From: Clostridiales bacterium
Lineage (GTDB): Bacteria; Bacillota; Clostridia; Peptostreptococcales; Anaerovoracaceae
DNA length: 64,000 bases
Reading direction: 5' to 3'
NCBI GenBank assembly: GCA_009911365.1
Contig: QXXF01000008.1
Location: forward strand, 84,919-148,918
The translations under genes and the position numbers were made by a program. The notes beneath the pieces were generated by a model that was not told where the DNA came from, ran no database searches, and saw only the letters and a list, made by a program, of their open reading frames with translations. Of this stretch, positions 1-8,992 are shown one piece after another (the first letter of the stretch is position 1; each line of letters opens with the position of its first letter).

Positions 1-1
1 A

Positions 2-865
2 TGCGCGGTCAAAACGTACCAGCAAATGGGTCCAGAATTCCCGGTTTCGCAGTTAAAGAAAATGGGGATCACTACAGTGGTGGAAGATGGAAGCGTTAAT
101 GACATGAATCCTGCCGCTTTGGCACTGGGAGGAATGACCAAGGGAATCTCACCTCTTGAAATGACCGCAGCCTATGGGATCTTCCCGAACAGAGGAAGGT
201 ACACGGAGCCGGTTGCTTACACGAAAATCACAAACAACAATGATGAAGTGATTTTTGATAAAGTGCCGGATACCGAGGATGTCCTTGATGAAGGTGTCGC
301 CTATATTATGACCAGCATCCTGCGTAGCACTGTCACAAATGGGATTGCCACAAATGCGGCCTTTGGCGGGCAGCCGGCGGCTGGAAAGACTGGTACCACC
401 AATGATAATTACGATATCTGGTTCTCTGGATTCACGCCGCAGTACTCTGCTGCGCTCTGGATCGGAAACGATGTGAACTTGGAACTGAGTTCCGGCTCTG
501 CCCGGGCAGCTTCTCTGTGGAGCAAAATCATGCGTCAGGTCTGCGAAGGATTGTCTTATGGAAAATATCCGGAACAGCCGGACAACGTAAGCCGCATCAA
601 TGGAGAATACTACACGGACGGAACATATTCGAAGGTATCAAAGCCATCTGATAGTTCCTACACGACCCAAGCGCCTACTAGGAGCACGCAGAAGACAAGG
701 GAAACCACCAGGAAAGTGGTGGTACCGACTACCAGAAAGCCGACTACGAAAAAACAAACCGAGTCTAAGACCCAAGCACCAACACCTAATACGGACTCAC
801 AGCCTCCAGCTGACAATCCAAATAACAACACTCCTGAAAACCCAGGAGATACCGTGGCTCAATAG
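2..865 (+). CDS. Class A penicillin-binding protein, C-terminal part (5' end outside window)
   Basis: The frame is open from the window edge, so only the last part of the transpeptidase domain is present. The third active-site motif of penicillin-binding proteins is visible as AGKTGTTNDN, followed by the usual WF-GFTPQYS-A-WIGND stretch, so this is the DD-transpeptidase half of a PBP1A-like bifunctional peptidoglycan synthase acting outside the membrane. The last ~80 residues are a Thr/Pro/Lys/Gln-rich low-complexity tail of the sort seen at the C-terminus of Firmicute PBP1 proteins. The glycosyltransferase domain and the catalytic SxxK lie upstream of the window. A perfect hairpin follows the stop codon, so it is the last gene of its transcript. 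Confidence 0.9.
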   Translation, partial: CAVKTYQQMGPEFPVSQLKKMGITTVVEDGSVNDMNPAALALGGMTKGISPLEMTAAYGIFPNRGRYTEPVAYTKITNNNDEVIFDKVPDTEDVLDEGVAYIMTSILRSTVTNGIATNAAFGGQPAAGKTGTTNDNYDIWFSGFTPQYSAALWIGNDVNLELSSGSARAASLWSKIMRQVCEGLSYGKYPEQPDNVSRINGEYYTDGTYSKVSKPSDSSYTTQAPTRSTQKTRETTRKVVVPTTRKPTTKKQTESKTQAPTPNTDSQPPADNPNNNTPENPGDTVAQ

Positions 866-890
866 GAGGACCAATCGATCCACACCATCA

Positions 891-932
891 AAAAACCATC
901 TTCTCTATACAAACCAAGAGAAGATGGTTTTT
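891..932. terminator. Rho-independent terminator, 16-bp perfect stem
   Basis: Arms 891-906 and 917-932 are perfectly complementary around a 10-nt loop, with an A run on the left and a T run on the right. It can terminate the PBP transcript and, in the other direction, transcripts arriving from the spoVA operon. Confidence 0.9.
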
Positions 933-1034
933 CTGATATATAGGAACTATTATCGTTATAGACGATATCAACAAAACCGCAGGAAAACCCGCCTTTGAGC
1001 GGATCAATAAAGCTAGAGTTTTCCCTCTGCTGAT

Positions 1035-1388
1035 TTAACGGATGGATTTTGGGTTAAAGACCAACGCAATGATATAGCCCCAGGCGATCGCAATGGTGAT
1101 CCCGCCTGCCGTAGCCTTGAGAGCTCCCGTCACTGCCCCTAATAAGCTTTGTCCCGCGCCGTCCATGGCCCCCTTTGCCAATGCGTAGCCAAACCCTGGC
1201 AGCGGGACCTTTGCTCCGCTTCCAGCCAGCTGTACTAGCGGTTCATAGAGGTGCAGCCCCTGCAGCACCGCACCCGAAACGACAAGTAACACTAAAACCC
1301 GCGGCGCTGTCAGCTTGGTCACATCCATTAGGATCTGACCAATGACGCAGATAGCGCCGCCTATTAAAAATGTATATACATATTCCAT
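1035..1388 (-). CDS. spoVAE: Stage V sporulation protein AE (SpoVAE/SpoVAEb)
   Basis: This 117-residue, almost wholly hydrophobic protein has the start YTFLIGGAICVIGQ and the PLPGFGYALAKG segment typical of SpoVAE. In spore formers the SpoVA proteins form an inner-membrane channel that moves Ca-dipicolinate into the forespore and out during germination. The start is set at the ATG preceded by AGGAGGAG; a longer in-frame start lies inside spoVAD and has no ribosome binding site. It is the third gene of spoVAC-AD-AE, with 2 bp between the spoVAD stop and this start. Its presence shows that the organism belongs to an endospore-forming lineage. Confidence 0.93.
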   Translation of the reverse strand: MEYVYTFLIGGAICVIGQILMDVTKLTAPRVLVLLVVSGAVLQGLHLYEPLVQLAGSGAKVPLPGFGYALAKGAMDGAGQSLLGAVTGALKATAGGITIAIAWGYIIALVFNPKSIR

Positions 1389-1390
1389 AA

Positions 1391-2473
1391 TTAATGCTCC
1401 TCCTGCTCTGCTTCCAAGCAAATGGCATGCGCGATTCCTGGGATCGACTCTCCTTGGAAAGGACTGATGGTGGACAAAAGTGCCCCGGTGGACATGATTA
1501 ATACCCGTTTCAGCTCCCCTTTTTGCAAGCGTTTATATACATATCCCGCAAAAACGCTGGCTGAACAACCGCATCCGCTGCCGCCACCATGAACATCCTG
1601 TTCTTTCTCAAAGATCATAGCTCCGCAGTCATCATAACAGTTTTCCACGTCTTTTTTTGGCATCCCCGCATCCACCAACAGATCTTTTGCGATATCCTTT
1701 CCAATGTATCCCAAATCCCCGGTTAGAACCAGGTCATAGTCCTTCATGCTTCTTCCCGTGTCCTGGAAATGATTCAGCAGCGTATCCACTGCCGCCGGAG
1801 CCATTGCCGCACCCATTTGGTTCGCATCCTTCACCCCTGCGTCAATGACCTTTCCGATGGTCCCGCACCGGACCCGAATCACCCTGGAGGACGTAGCGTG
1901 GCCTTCCTGATCCGCAACTAGCGCTGCCCCTTTTTCCATCCCACAGGACAGCACCATGGCTCCTGCCGCAGTGGCAGTCCACTGGGCGGACGGCGGTCTC
2001 TGATTTCCATGCTCCAAAGGCATCCGAAACTGACGCTCTGCCGTGCAATAATGGCTGGAAGCTCCGATCATCACATTGTCACTATACTGCCCATCTGTCA
2101 ACACCGCGCCTAGCATCAAAGATTCTGTCATGGTAGAGCACGCACCGTACATGCCTAAAAAAGGAATGTGCAGATCACGAGCCATAAAAGAAGAGGACAT
2201 CAACTGGTTGAGTAAATCTCCGCTGAGCATGGCTCCAATCTCCTCTTTTGTTTTGCCCGAACGCTGGAGTGCCTCCATCATCGCTGTTTTCAGCATTTTG
2301 CTTTCCGATTTTTCCCAAGTTTTTTCACCAAACGTATCATCTTCAAGGGCTGTGTCAAACCATTGTCCAAGCGGTCCATTCCCCTCTTTTGTTCCTACCA
2401 CCGAAGCTGCGCTGAGGATCACTGGTCCATTGGAAAATACAATGGTCTGATTTCCCTGTTTGTTTTTTATCAT
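1391..2473 (-). CDS. spoVAD: Stage V sporulation protein AD (SpoVAD)
   Basis: The 360-residue protein has the thiolase-like fold signature of SpoVAD: FSNGPVILSAASVVGTKEG near the N-terminus, GMYGACSTM around the degenerate active-site Cys, and GGSGCGCSASVFAGY near the C-terminus. SpoVAD is the soluble DPA-binding member of the SpoVA complex at the spore inner membrane. A GAGGAGG ribosome binding site precedes the ATG. It lies 10 bp behind spoVAC and just ahead of spoVAE, the standard order. In known systems the operon is transcribed by sigma-G in the forespore; I could not pick out a convincing sigma-G promoter. Confidence 0.95.
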   Translation of the reverse strand: MIKNKQGNQTIVFSNGPVILSAASVVGTKEGNGPLGQWFDTALEDDTFGEKTWEKSESKMLKTAMMEALQRSGKTKEEIGAMLSGDLLNQLMSSSFMARDLHIPFLGMYGACSTMTESLMLGAVLTDGQYSDNVMIGASSHYCTAERQFRMPLEHGNQRPPSAQWTATAAGAMVLSCGMEKGAALVADQEGHATSSRVIRVRCGTIGKVIDAGVKDANQMGAAMAPAAVDTLLNHFQDTGRSMKDYDLVLTGDLGYIGKDIAKDLLVDAGMPKKDVENCYDDCGAMIFEKEQDVHGGGSGCGCSASVFAGYVYKRLQKGELKRVLIMSTGALLSTISPFQGESIPGIAHAICLEAEQEEH

Positions 2474-2483
2474 GCTCTCCTCC

Positions 2484-2960
2484 TCAAAATTGTCCTAGGA
2501 TCCAGTAAATCACACCGATCACCGTGGCGGTGGAGATCCCACACACCAGTACTGGACCAGCCAAACTGAACAGCTTTGCTCCTACTCCCAGTACGATCCC
2601 TTCTTGTTTGTATTCGATCGCAGGCGCGACCATGGAGTTGGCAAACCCGGTGATAGGAACGATTACGCCAGCTCCCGCAAATTTTCCAATGGTATCGAAA
2701 ACGCCCAGTCCAGTCAAAAGCTGCGCAGTCATCACCAGCAGGATGGTCACGTAGGTCCCTGCCGCCTTCTGGTCCATACCAAAGCTAGTCAGCCATTTTT
2801 CCACCAAAAGGGCGCAGACACAAATCGCCCCGCCTACGAAAAACGCCTTCACGCAGTTTAAAAAATAATTAGGTTTCGGTGTAAACTGTCCAGCGTACTG
2901 TTCATAGGCTTTTGCCACTTGCTTTTTCTGTTTTTTCTCCTGTTTATCCTGTTCTGCCAT
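2484..2960 (-). CDS. spoVAC: Stage V sporulation protein AC (SpoVAC)
   Basis: The 158-residue protein starts with a Lys/Gln-rich cytoplasmic tail of about 20 residues, then YEQYAGQFTPKPNYFLN and four to five membrane segments, including the conserved PITGFANSMVAPAIEYK region. It matches SpoVAC, the mechanosensitive component of the dipicolinate channel. AAAGGAG precedes the ATG. It is the first visible gene of the spoVA operon. An AT-rich stretch of about 150 bp separates it from the divergently oriented maf gene and must hold both promoters. Confidence 0.94.
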   Translation of the reverse strand: MAEQDKQEKKQKKQVAKAYEQYAGQFTPKPNYFLNCVKAFFVGGAICVCALLVEKWLTSFGMDQKAAGTYVTILLVMTAQLLTGLGVFDTIGKFAGAGVIVPITGFANSMVAPAIEYKQEGIVLGVGAKLFSLAGPVLVCGISTATVIGVIYWILGQF

Positions 2961-3114
2961 AAAACTCTCCTTTCCAACTTTCTGCTGTCTTTATTATTCC
3001 CAAATAAAAAAAATTATGTCATAATAAAAGCATTGAAGCTTTGCTTGCATTTTACTGCTGTTTCGTTTCATGCTGTTGAAAGTAAACGGAGCAGCGCAGC
3101 AGAAAGGATGTTTT

Positions 3115-3696
3115 ATGAAAAACGAAAATTTAGTTTTAGCCTCTGGCTCGCCTCGCAGGATCCAGATGATGAAAGAAAAAGGCTATGATCCTCTTGTCAT
3201 GCCCGCCAAAGTGAAAGAGCACTTGCCATTTCCCATGGACATGGAAACAGCGGTCCTATATCTTTCCAGTAAAAAGGCCCTTTGGGTGGAAACGGCTCTC
3301 AGCCAGCGTCAAAAATCCAGTGCTCCTATTATTATTGCCGCAGACACGATCGTTTACAAGAACGCGATCATCGGTAAGCCACGGGACTGTCAGGATACGG
3401 TCGAGATCCTATGGAAGCTTAGAAATGATTGGCACTATGTGGCGACCGGCGTTTGCCTGCTGCGTGCGGGAAGACCTGTGAGAAAGCTGTTCTGTGAAGT
3501 AACAAAGGTCTTCTTTGATGATTATCCTATGGAAGCTGTTCAGGCTTATGCCCAGACAATGGAGCCTTATGACAAAGCCGGAGGCTATGCGATCCAAGGT
3601 ACGTTTGGAAAATACGTCCATCATATTGAAGGAGATTACGAAAATGTCATTGGCTTTCCCTGGGAGCGCATTGAAAAAGAGCTGGCTCTTTTCTGA
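3115..3696 (+). CDS. maf: Maf family nucleoside triphosphate pyrophosphatase
   Basis: The protein opens with LVLASGSPRRIQMM, the Maf signature (S-x-SPRR), and continues with AADTIVY and GKPRD, conserved around the active site. Maf proteins hydrolyse dTTP, UTP or modified nucleotides to monophosphates in the cytoplasm, and some lineages link them to septum formation. I start it at the Met before KNENLVLASG, which has AAAGG upstream; an upstream in-frame ATG would add 15 residues not found in the family. At 193 residues it has the usual length. The stop codon lies inside the loop of its own terminator. Confidence 0.9.
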   Translation: MKNENLVLASGSPRRIQMMKEKGYDPLVMPAKVKEHLPFPMDMETAVLYLSSKKALWVETALSQRQKSSAPIIIAADTIVYKNAIIGKPRDCQDTVEILWKLRNDWHYVATGVCLLRAGRPVRKLFCEVTKVFFDDYPMEAVQAYAQTMEPYDKAGGYAIQGTFGKYVHHIEGDYENVIGFPWERIEKELALF

Positions 3697-3715
3697 GTCC
3701 AGCTCTTCATTTTTT
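3677..3715 (+). terminator. Terminator overlapping the 3' end of maf
   Basis: AAGAGCTGG (3677-3685) pairs with CCAGCTCTT (3699-3707), followed by a T6 run. The stem begins in the last maf codons and the stop codon sits in the loop. Confidence 0.8.
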
Positions 3716-3775
3716 GTTCGCCAATCCACATGCGTTATCTGGCAATCCCTCTTGACTGGTCAATCCGGTTCATCC

Positions 3776-5863
3776 TTACTTTTTCAATTTCAATTTTCGA
3801 ACTTTACTGTACTTACCATATACCTTTTTCCCTGCAGAGTCTTTTTTGTAAGCCCTGGTCTTCACATAATAGGTCTTGCCCGGTTTCAACTTTGTCACAG
3901 TCTTGGAAGTTCCACTTGTGTTCTTATATTTTGTGGTCTTCTTCGTAAACTTCTTGCTGGTGGAGTAAGCGATCTGATAGCCCTTTGCGCCGCTGACTTT
4001 GCGCTGAGAGACTTTCAGTTTTGTCTTGGAAGTCTGCTTCAGTGCTTTGATCGCTCCCTTTCCGGTCTTTACCTTCTTCCACTTGGCATACAGCGTGTAG
4101 TCACCGCTGGAAATGGATTTCACCCTTTTCCGATATTTGCTGTCCTTGTACCAGCCTTCAAACGTATAGCCTTTCCGTGTAGGCTTTTTCAACGTCACGG
4201 TCCTGCCGTAATAAGATGTAGGATTTGATCTATTGTTTTTACCGCCATTGAGTTTGTAATTCACCTGGTACTGTACCGTCACTTGACACGCAGCGTAGAC
4301 GCAGGTCAGATCGTTTGACCTAACGGTGATCAATGCGGTTCCGCCTTTCTTGGCCGTCACGCGCCCCGAGCCATCCACAGTGGCTACCGATGGGTTGGAA
4401 GATTTCCATGTCACGCTGTTATTCAGGGCACCGGATGGCGTTATGATAGCTGTCAGACCTTCAACCTGTCCTTTTTTCATGTTCAGGCTCGTCCGATTCA
4501 GGGAAATTCCCGTCACTCTGCCCTTTGCTAATTTAATGGCATTATATGCGTTTACGATCCCATGCCCATAATAAATATCGTATCCAGGCGCACCTTTATC
4601 TACAGCTGTGTTGTACAAAATATGTTTCACTGCGTCCAGAGTCATCTGCGGATTGATGGAATACAAAAGGGCCGCTACACCTGATACCACTGGTGCTGCC
4701 ATGGAGGTTCCCGCTTCGCCGCTATAATCGTTGCCTGGCAGAGTACTACAAATGAATTGCGCTGGATACCTCAGGTCTCCTTTATGACCTCCTGGTGCCG
4801 CAATGTCCTTTGTGTTTCCATAATTGGAGAAGTCCGACTTTTCTCCTGCTTGGTTCACAGAGGTGACACTGATTGAGGCATCAAAATCAGCTGGATAGTT
4901 AAGCACCGAATTATTGTCATTTCCTGCGGCACAGATAACCGCGATGTTAGAACCGGTCACACTATTTATCGTATCCTCCAGCAACAAATCATCCCAAGTT
5001 TGCTGGTAAGCCTCATAACCCAGACTCATATTGATGACCTTAGCTCCTTTCTGTTGAGCATATCGCAGACCTGATATAATATCACTGGTATAAGCGTTTC
5101 CGCCCCGAAACACGTCTACCACAAAAATCTCTGCCACGCTGTTATCTCTGCTCCCGCCCGAAGCCACGCCAGCCACGCCCACTCCGTTATTGGCTTCAGC
5201 TGCGATGATGCCCGACACATGGGTTCCATGACCATCATCATCGCCTTTCAAAGGTACGGTCCTGCCTCCTGTCACATCCACGCACAGAGACTTGTTCAAG
5301 CTGTCCTGCAGGTCTTCATGGCCCAAGTCCACGCCAGTGTCCAACACCGCCACTTTTATCCTGGTACGCTCGATTTGCCGCAACAGTTCCCAAGCATCCG
5401 GTGCCTGGATCATATCTAAATGCCACAGCATGCCTCGTTCCATATCATTCAGATAATCCACTGCCGCAGCTTGCTGCTGAGCAGTTTGCTTCGCTGATTC
5501 TCCATCAATCAGGCTATATTTGTAATTGGGCTGCGCATAGGCCACGTCCGGGTCTTCCTCATATTCCTCTACTGCCTCTTGGACAGTCTGTTCCTTTGGC
5601 AGCTCCACGACTCCTGTCACTTCATCAGCAGGCGTATCCACCACGGTCAGTTCTTCGCCATTCTGCTCTGCCACGATTTTTTCAGCATCCCTCTTTGTCA
5701 CATCTTCTTCAAAAACGACTAGGATCTCATCCTCTGTGTATGCGCCCTGAATAGCAGATTCTTTCTTCTCTGCGGCATAAACGACCGTTCCTTCCAGTCC
5801 CGCGGCACATGTCACTGCCATCAAACAAAACACGATTAACAATGAAATGCTCTTCTTGCTCAA
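3776..5863 (-). CDS. Secreted subtilisin-like serine protease with Big2, InlB-type and Fn3-like C-terminal domains
   Basis: Peptidase family S8. An N-terminal signal peptide (LSKKSISLLIVFCLMAVTC) is followed by a propeptide of about 100 residues and the catalytic domain, with Asp in VAVLDTGVD, His in GHGTHVSG and Ser in GTSMAAPVVSG, all intact. Then come a bacterial Ig-like Big2 domain (GISLNRTSLNMKKG), an InlB/Listeria-Bacteroides repeat (GYTFEGWYKD ending LYAKW) and a Lys-rich fibronectin-III-like tail. No LPxTG signal or TM anchor is visible, so release or charge-based wall binding is likely. I prefer the TTG start because AGGGAGGA lies 8 nt upstream; the ATG eight codons earlier would place that ribosome binding site inside the gene. 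Confidence 0.88.
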   Translation of the reverse strand: MSKKSISLLIVFCLMAVTCAAGLEGTVVYAAEKKESAIQGAYTEDEILVVFEEDVTKRDAEKIVAEQNGEELTVVDTPADEVTGVVELPKEQTVQEAVEEYEEDPDVAYAQPNYKYSLIDGESAKQTAQQQAAAVDYLNDMERGMLWHLDMIQAPDAWELLRQIERTRIKVAVLDTGVDLGHEDLQDSLNKSLCVDVTGGRTVPLKGDDDGHGTHVSGIIAAEANNGVGVAGVASGGSRDNSVAEIFVVDVFRGGNAYTSDIISGLRYAQQKGAKVINMSLGYEAYQQTWDDLLLEDTINSVTGSNIAVICAAGNDNNSVLNYPADFDASISVTSVNQAGEKSDFSNYGNTKDIAAPGGHKGDLRYPAQFICSTLPGNDYSGEAGTSMAAPVVSGVAALLYSINPQMTLDAVKHILYNTAVDKGAPGYDIYYGHGIVNAYNAIKLAKGRVTGISLNRTSLNMKKGQVEGLTAIITPSGALNNSVTWKSSNPSVATVDGSGRVTAKKGGTALITVRSNDLTCVYAACQVTVQYQVNYKLNGGKNNRSNPTSYYGRTVTLKKPTRKGYTFEGWYKDSKYRKRVKSISSGDYTLYAKWKKVKTGKGAIKALKQTSKTKLKVSQRKVSGAKGYQIAYSTSKKFTKKTTKYKNTSGTSKTVTKLKPGKTYYVKTRAYKKDSAGKKVYGKYSKVRKLKLKK

Positions 5864-5979
5864 ACTCTTTTCCTCCCTGTAAATCAAAATTGGCCGACGG
5901 CAGCGCCGGTCTCCTTAATTGCGTTTAGTATACCACACAAAAGAGATCATTTTTTGTCTGTAGTGTGAAAAATGTGTTT

Positions 5980-7416
5980 TTACAAAGCTTCCTTTGCTTG
6001 CTCCAGTGCTTCCTGTATGGTATTGAGGGAAGCGGCTCTCCCATATTCCTCCACCTCTTTTTTGTTGGCCTCACCATGAGTCAAGCAGCCCGCACCGCCA
6101 ATGCATCCGCCGGAACAAATCATACCTTCAATGAAGTTGTTAGGCAGCACGCCTTTCTTTGCTCGCATCAGAGCTGGTTTGCATTTGTCAATGCCCTCAC
6201 ACACAAGGGGCGAAAATGTAAAATCCTCTGCGTTCAACTCTTTGACTGCTTCTGCTACCGCATCCGTTACGCCTCCGATCCTGGCAAAGTTCCTGCCAAA
6301 AGCCGTTGCTTCATCCAAAGGCGTTTCCGGCAGCTCCTCCACGATAATGTCTTTGCTGTCGATCACAGCCTGCAATTCCTCGAAGGTCATCACATAGTCA
6401 ATATGAGCTTTCACATGATCCTGCCTGATCTCCCGTTTTTTCGATGTGCATGGCCCGATGAATATAGTCTTTGCCTCAGGATCATGTTCTTTGATAAATT
6501 TCCCTAAAGTCGCCATTGGCGAAAGATTGTGAGAAACATTCTCCTTTAATTCCGGGAATTTGGTCTGTATGTACCGTACAAAAGCTGGGCAGCAAGAACT
6601 GGTCAGGAATCCCTTTTCCATCAGCTCCTGGGCCTCGCTATAAGCTACCATATCCGCTCCTAGTGCCGCTTCCGTGACTTTATAAAATCCCAATTCTTTG
6701 ATGGCTGTCACCACTTGTTCTAATTTCGCATATGTAAACTGACTGGCGATCGCAGGTGCTATAATAGCATAGACCTTATATTTAGTATTGTTCTCACTAC
6801 TCATCAGAGTCTTGATAATATCCACGATGCTGGAAGTATCCACTGTAGCCCCAAAAGGACACTGATAGACGCACGCACCACATGCTACGCATTTTTCATT
6901 ATCAATATAAGCTTCACCATCCTCTGCCATGCTGATCGCATCCAACTTGCATGCCCGCTCACAAGGCCGCTTGAAATCCGCAATTGCCCCATATGGACAC
7001 ACTTTTGCGCATTTCCCACATTCTACGCATTTACTCTTGTCAATGTGAGCCATCTGCTCATCATCGAAAGTAATAGCTCCCAGTTTACAGGCATCCGCAC
7101 AACGATGAGCAATGCATCCTCTGCACAGATCCGTGACCGTGTGCCCTGCCTTTGGACATTCATCACAAGCAATGTCAATGACCTGGATCACATTTTGATT
7201 ATCCTTATTGCCACCAAGGGCGATCCGGATCCGTTCAGCCACAATGGCCCGATCCTTATAAATACAACAGCTCATAGGAGGCTCATCCTTTTTCACGATC
7301 TCATTGGCGATCTCATTGAATACAGCAAAGGAGTCATTTCCCAGCCATGTCTGATAAGCTACTTCCATTAATACTTTATACTTTAATTCCTGTACGTTTG
7401 TGTCAAAAATTCGCAT
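5980..7416 (-). CDS. Monomeric [FeFe]-hydrogenase, group B type
   Basis: The 478-residue cytoplasmic enzyme carries Cys-rich motifs near residues 84-110, two ferredoxin-type [4Fe-4S] motifs (C130-x2-C-x2-C-x3-CP and C176-x2-C-x2-C-x3-CP) and the three H-cluster motifs: TSSCCPAF (about 272-279), GPCTSKK (about 321) and GMICSGGCIGGAG (about 431). It should interconvert protons and H2 with ferredoxin. The Cys ligands are all present, but the L2 motif has Gly where the classical enzyme has Met (MPC). The start is the ATG before RIFDTN, with AGGA 8 nt upstream. No HydE, HydF or HydG maturase gene is in the window. It is a single-gene unit. Confidence 0.9.
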   Translation of the reverse strand: MRIFDTNVQELKYKVLMEVAYQTWLGNDSFAVFNEIANEIVKKDEPPMSCCIYKDRAIVAERIRIALGGNKDNQNVIQVIDIACDECPKAGHTVTDLCRGCIAHRCADACKLGAITFDDEQMAHIDKSKCVECGKCAKVCPYGAIADFKRPCERACKLDAISMAEDGEAYIDNEKCVACGACVYQCPFGATVDTSSIVDIIKTLMSSENNTKYKVYAIIAPAIASQFTYAKLEQVVTAIKELGFYKVTEAALGADMVAYSEAQELMEKGFLTSSCCPAFVRYIQTKFPELKENVSHNLSPMATLGKFIKEHDPEAKTIFIGPCTSKKREIRQDHVKAHIDYVMTFEELQAVIDSKDIIVEELPETPLDEATAFGRNFARIGGVTDAVAEAVKELNAEDFTFSPLVCEGIDKCKPALMRAKKGVLPNNFIEGMICSGGCIGGAGCLTHGEANKKEVEEYGRAASLNTIQEALEQAKEAL

Positions 7417-7611
7417 TGTTACCATCCTTGATTGTTTTTTCTTTAACGAACTTCTTATTATTTTATCATAGGAAACATGTCCTGCGCAATATGGATTTGC
7501 CTGTTTGTTCAAATTGCCGCATTACTGCCGTTTCCTACAAAGCGCAGCTGGCTTGGCTGATTCATTTTTAGAGATTAGAACTGTTGAGATTCTAAAAACG
7601 CAGGTAAATCA

Positions 7612-7644
7612 AAAAGGGCAATGACCAAATGGCCATGCCCTTTT
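7612..7644 (-). terminator. Terminator of the acyl-CoA dehydrogenase/etf operon
   Basis: AAAAGGGCA (7612-7620) pairs with TGCCCTTTT (7636-7644), with partial pairing inside the loop. Read on the minus strand it lies 26 bp after the etfA stop and runs into TTTTTGATTT. Confidence 0.88.
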
Positions 7645-7669
7645 AAGATTCAATGTTTACTCACAAAGT

Positions 7670-8971
7670 TTATTTTGTGGAAGCATCGTATAAAGCTTCT
7701 GCGTTGTCCCACTCGGCGATGATTTCCGGAATCACCTTGTACAGGTCACCTACGATACCGTAGTCAGCAACTTCAAAGATCGGCGCATCCGAATCTTTGT
7801 TGATAGCAACGATAATATCGGAAGTCTGCATACCTGCCAGATGCTGGATCGCACCGGAGATACCGCACGCAAAGTAGATTTTAGGCTTAACTGTAGTACC
7901 AGTCTGACCTACCTGGTGAGAATGATCAATCCATCCAGCATCTACTGCTGCTCTGGAAGAACCGACTACACCGCCAACTTTATCAGCGAACTCTTTGATC
8001 AGTTCAAATCCAGAAGGATCGCCCAGTCCTCTTCCGCCAGAGCAGATAATGTCAGCATCTGTCAGGGATACCAGTTCCTTAGCGGATTTCACGATTTCAA
8101 CGATCTTTGTCCTGATATCGCTTTCAGCAATCTGTGGTTTGTATTCAACCAGTTCGCCTTTTGCGCCTTCCACTCTGTCTCTCTTCTGCATGACACCAGG
8201 TCTTACTGTGGACATCTGTGGTCTTGTTCTTGGGCAGACGATGGTAGCCATCAGATTTCCACCGAAGGCAGGACGAGTCTGTTTAATTCCAGTTGACGGA
8301 TCGTTCGGATCCAATGTGGAAGTGTCCAGAGTCGTGTTGTTCTTCGCATAGTCTATATAGCTGGAAACTTTGATATCCAGTCTTGTGCAGTCAGCAGTCA
8401 GACCAGTGTTCAGTCTTGCGGCTACTCTTGGAGCCAAGTCTCTTCCAATATGCGTCGCACCGTAGATAACCAGTTCTGGCTTGTATTCTTCTACTGCGTC
8501 AACGATTACTTTTGTATAAGCATCTGTCGTGAAGTTCTTCAGAAGTGGATCCTGAATCATGATGACTCTTTCCGCACCATATTCATAGCACTCTTGAGCC
8601 AGGTGATCAATGCCATCACCAACCAGCAGCGCACAAACTTTTGTGTCATCACTGATTTCCTTAGCCAGCCTGTAGCCCTCACCGATCAGCTCCAGAGCAA
8701 CATTCATCAGTTTGCCGTCTCTCTGTTCTGCGAATACCCAAACATCTTTGTATGCTGACAGATCCACTGCGCTTTCGATCTTCTTTTCTTCGATCGCACC
8801 AAATTTACATGCGGTCAGACACTGGTTACAGAATGTACATTTCGCATTGATCTTTGCGACTTTTCCAAGTTTATTCCCATCATATGGTTCAAATTCAAAC
8901 GCATCCGCAGGACATACCGGGAAGCACTGTCCACATCCGATACATTTTTCTTTAATAATATTAATTGCCAT
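7670..8971 (-). CDS. etfA: Electron transfer flavoprotein alpha subunit with N-terminal 2x[4Fe-4S] ferredoxin domain
   Basis: Residues 1-65 form a ferredoxin domain with [12 protein letters not shown] and [12 protein letters not shown]; the rest is a normal EtfA with the C-terminal FAD-binding region ([34 protein letters not shown]). Total length is 433 residues against about 330 for plain EtfA. Ferredoxin-fused EtfA is known from electron-confurcating or bifurcating complexes such as caffeoyl-CoA reductase CarE. With EtfB and the acyl-CoA dehydrogenase it should carry electrons between NADH, ferredoxin and an enoyl-CoA. AAGGAGG precedes the ATG. It is the last gene of the operon, 21 bp behind etfB. 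Confidence 0.95.
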   Translation of the reverse strand: MAINIIKEKCIGCGQCFPVCPADAFEFEPYDGNKLGKVAKINAKCTFCNQCLTACKFGAIEEKKIESAVDLSAYKDVWVFAEQRDGKLMNVALELIGEGYRLAKEISDDTKVCALLVGDGIDHLAQECYEYGAERVIMIQDPLLKNFTTDAYTKVIVDAVEEYKPELVIYGATHIGRDLAPRVAARLNTGLTADCTRLDIKVSSYIDYAKNNTTLDTSTLDPNDPSTGIKQTRPAFGGNLMATIVCPRTRPQMSTVRPGVMQKRDRVEGAKGELVEYKPQIAESDIRTKIVEIVKSAKELVSLTDADIICSGGRGLGDPSGFELIKEFADKVGGVVGSSRAAVDAGWIDHSHQVGQTGTTVKPKIYFACGISGAIQHLAGMQTSDIIVAINKDSDAPIFEVADYGIVGDLYKVIPEIIAEWDNAEALYDASTK

Positions 8972-8992
8972 TTTGCGTTTTCCTCCTTCTTC

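Noticed and set aside
600-998. 132-codon frame overlapping the PBP tail
   Set aside because: It is the +1 reading of the Thr/Pro-rich low-complexity tail and runs through the terminator.
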